Shown: in pieces, positions 62,457 to 64,000 of the stretch
Layout of the letters: each line of letters starts with the position of its first letter
Position numbering within the stretch: position 1 is the first letter of the stretch
Assembly (NCBI GenBank): GCA_033816765.1
Contig: CM066292.1
Location: forward strand, 3,534,001 to 3,598,000
Direction of reading: 5' to 3'
Length of the DNA stretch: 64,000 bases
Source: Nothopassalora personata
Taxonomy: Eukaryota; Ascomycota; Dothideomycetes; Mycosphaerellales; Mycosphaerellaceae
Program-made: the position numbers and the translations under genes
Notes under the pieces: generated by a model
Told to the model about the DNA's origin: nothing
What the model saw: only the letters and a program-made list of their open reading frames with translations
Databases searched by the model: none

Positions 62457-62899
62457 CCGTCTACTCAAAAACAGCTTCACCTTGATCGCTGAGCTAGCAA
62501 CACTGCTGCGCAGCAAATGATGCTGCGCTGCAAACAAGGCAAGCGTTCCGCTTCGATCGTATTTGGACAGTCGGAGATGCCTGAATGCAGTTGAGGAGAT
62601 CGAGCACGGCATGGTACCTCGAGCAATATCGATGTTGCGCTGCGCGAAACGATTCGAGTACCTCGGCCCCTGTGAGCGTAGTAGGAGCGCGGCGCGCGGT
62701 GTAACGCCTCCACACCTCAAGCGATTGCCGTGCTGCATTGTTGCTCTCGCGGAGGTTAGGAAGCAGGAGCAGTACTGCAACCGGGCAGGGTACCGGGGCT
62801 ACGGGGACGATGAGCGTGCACGCTCTACAATAATGATTCAATCTATGGCACTGGTCAGTGACCAGTCGATACGAGATATGCAGCTCCTCGAGAGCCAAT
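62457..62899. other. Intergenic, before HDA3-like gene
   Basis: About 440 bp. Frames here (including a 130-codon ATG frame at 62563-62955 on the plus strand) run without recognisable domains. Probably the 3' flank of the next gene. Confidence 0.45.
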
Positions 62900-63928
62900 C
62901 TAGCCCGCCAAATTTCTCAACGGATGCCCTTTGCCTCGTACAGGCTCTCCAGTAGCCGGGCTGGCCTGTCGAGAGCCTCCTCCACCTGTCACAAGCTTCA
63001 TAGGTGAGCCGAGTCGAGGACTCCGTGGCACAGAAGATTGTCGTGTCCCCATACGACCACGCGTTGTTTCTTTAAGGCGCGTAATCTCCTCATCACGAAA
63101 CCTGATCGCCGCTTCTCTATCCTTCACAATTACTCTGAGCTTCTGATTCTCCCTGTCCAGCTTCTTGTAATGGTTGTCCTGTGTAAGCTGACGCGCTCTA
63201 GCCATTTCACCAGATGCCTGCTTCTCCGCGATGGCCAGACGAGCCTGGAGATCAGTGTTCTCGGCCTGTAGCTCACGAGCCTTATTTTCTGATTCTTGAT
63301 ACTTGGAGCGAACCCAATCTATGCTGTTTTGCGCCTGCTCGGCACTCTTGTCGGCCTTGTCCTTGGCCGCGTTGGCTCCTTCAGCTTCGAGTCGCAGACG
63401 CTCGAAGTCGGCGCGCCCGGGCACGGTGTTGTCAAGGAGCTTCGCGTTAGCTTCGTTGAGCTGCTTCTGCAGCTCTGTACGTTCCGCCCTGAGGGTGCTG
63501 TTATTGTTTTCCGCCGTAGTCATTCGATTCAGTGCCATTCCGACACGAGATATGGCTTCTTCACGCTCGCTAGACTTTTGCGCGAGCTCAGTACGCTGGG
63601 CCTCATTGCGGAATTGTACTTCTTCGAGGTCTCTTATATGCTTTTCGAGACGGTCTTGGACGCGCATCAACTCTTCCTCAAGCTGCTGCTCTCGAAGACT
63701 GGGTCCTGTGGGAGGCGCAAAGACCTCGTTCAAGCTGGGTTGAGTCGTCTTGCCGAGCGAGTCGCTGACGTGGGTGATCTCCATGTCCTGCGGATTCATA
63801 GTCCCGGAAAGGTGTGCTGGATCGGCAGAGAGTCGAGCCCTCTTGGTGGGATGGCCACTGGAATCATGCTCTTTTGACATGTCGGCGTGTGATATCTCGG
63901 GCTCAGTCTCTGTCTGACTATCCAGGTC
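62900..63928 (-). CDS. Coiled-coil protein resembling HDA1 complex subunit 3, 3' exon
   Basis: The 3' end of a gene that runs off the right edge. The visible exon has an intron acceptor (CGCCTGTAG at 63929-63937) right before DLDSQTETEPEISHADMSKE, and continues without stop to 62900, for 342 codons. After a short acidic/Ser-rich part with nuclear-localisation-like PTKRARL, it is one long heptad-rich coiled coil (REQQLEEELMRVQDRLEKHI, AERTELQKQLNEANAKLL, SIDWVRSKYQESENKARELQ, REAAIRFRDEEITRLKETTR). The C terminus is basic and Ser/Pro-rich with GGSRQASP and ends GKGHPLRNLAG. Fungal Hda2/3-type subunits share the coiled coil, DWLQSKYQE-like motif and GSRxASP end, so a role in the class II HDAC complex is my best guess. 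The first ATG inside (63880) is not the true start. Confidence 0.55.
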   Translation of the reverse strand, partial: DLDSQTETEPEISHADMSKEHDSSGHPTKRARLSADPAHLSGTMNPQDMEITHVSDSLGKTTQPSLNEVFAPPTGPSLREQQLEEELMRVQDRLEKHIRDLEEVQFRNEAQRTELAQKSSEREEAISRVGMALNRMTTAENNNSTLRAERTELQKQLNEANAKLLDNTVPGRADFERLRLEAEGANAAKDKADKSAEQAQNSIDWVRSKYQESENKARELQAENTDLQARLAIAEKQASGEMARARQLTQDNHYKKLDRENQKLRVIVKDREAAIRFRDEEITRLKETTRGRMGTRQSSVPRSPRLGSPMKLVTGGGGSRQASPATGEPVRGKGHPLRNLAG

Positions 63929-64000
63929 CTACAGGCGAGATATAGTGTCAGCTACAATCAGAAAGCACATCCATGGCTCAGTAGCCAGTGCTAGCATGGA

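Overview
The window is nuclear DNA of a filamentous ascomycete (Pezizomycotina). I infer a dothideomycete, but the sequence alone does not prove it. The evidence is: genes on both strands cut by short introns (mostly 48-91 nt, GTRNGT donors, CTRAY-type branch sites, YAG acceptors); STE12 with the two C-terminal C2H2 zinc fingers found in filamentous fungi but not in baker's yeast; a nuclear-encoded complex I subunit (NDUFS6 type); a GAF-type hybrid histidine kinase; and scattered pseudogenes with many TAG codons, as expected after repeat-induced point mutation (RIP). There is no bacterial, phage or CRISPR-like content. Most exon boundaries were worked out by eye from splice signals plus family conservation.

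Layout. 1-8.5 kb is housekeeping: the end of RPL25, TIM8 and NAP1 head to head, BMT2, and STE12. 8.5-16 kb is gene-poor: a 110-bp (AC)n tract, small direct and inverted repeats, a broken 3-hydroxyisobutyrate dehydrogenase-like gene, a ~520-bp terminal-inverted-repeat element and another decayed reading frame. 16-18.7 kb is striatin. 19.5-26.2 kb holds four genes that look like related Myb/SANT-like small nuclear proteins; among them lies a nonsense-riddled pseudogene built of 153-bp repeats. A degenerate ~120-bp tandem repeat follows. 26.9-38.3 kb has NDUFS6, a secreted cysteine-rich protein, a broken 2EXR-type gene, auxilin (SWA2), 3-phosphoglycerate dehydrogenase, a PhyH-like oxygenase and an epoxide hydrolase pseudogene. 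39.3-50.3 kb has the hybrid histidine kinase, mitochondrial HTD2-type dehydratase, prephenate dehydratase and eRF1. 51.3-57.9 kb has an AVT1-type amino-acid transporter, seryl-tRNA synthetase and an FMP42/SLC43-like MFS protein. 59.8-64 kb has a metallo-beta-lactamase-like protein lacking the usual metal motif, two poorly defined divergent genes and the 3' part of a coiled-coil gene resembling HDA1 complex subunit 3.

How the genes relate. There is no obvious biosynthetic cluster. Amino-acid metabolism recurs (serine synthesis, phenylalanine synthesis, vacuolar amino-acid transport, seryl-tRNA charging), as do signalling and development (STE12, striatin, hybrid kinase). Several pairs share short divergent promoters (TIM8/NAP1, SWA2/SER33, eRF1/AVT1). 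The most interesting observations are a 138-codon in-frame open extension directly after the eRF1 UGA stop, the local cluster of Myb-like genes, and the two degenerate long-unit tandem repeats.
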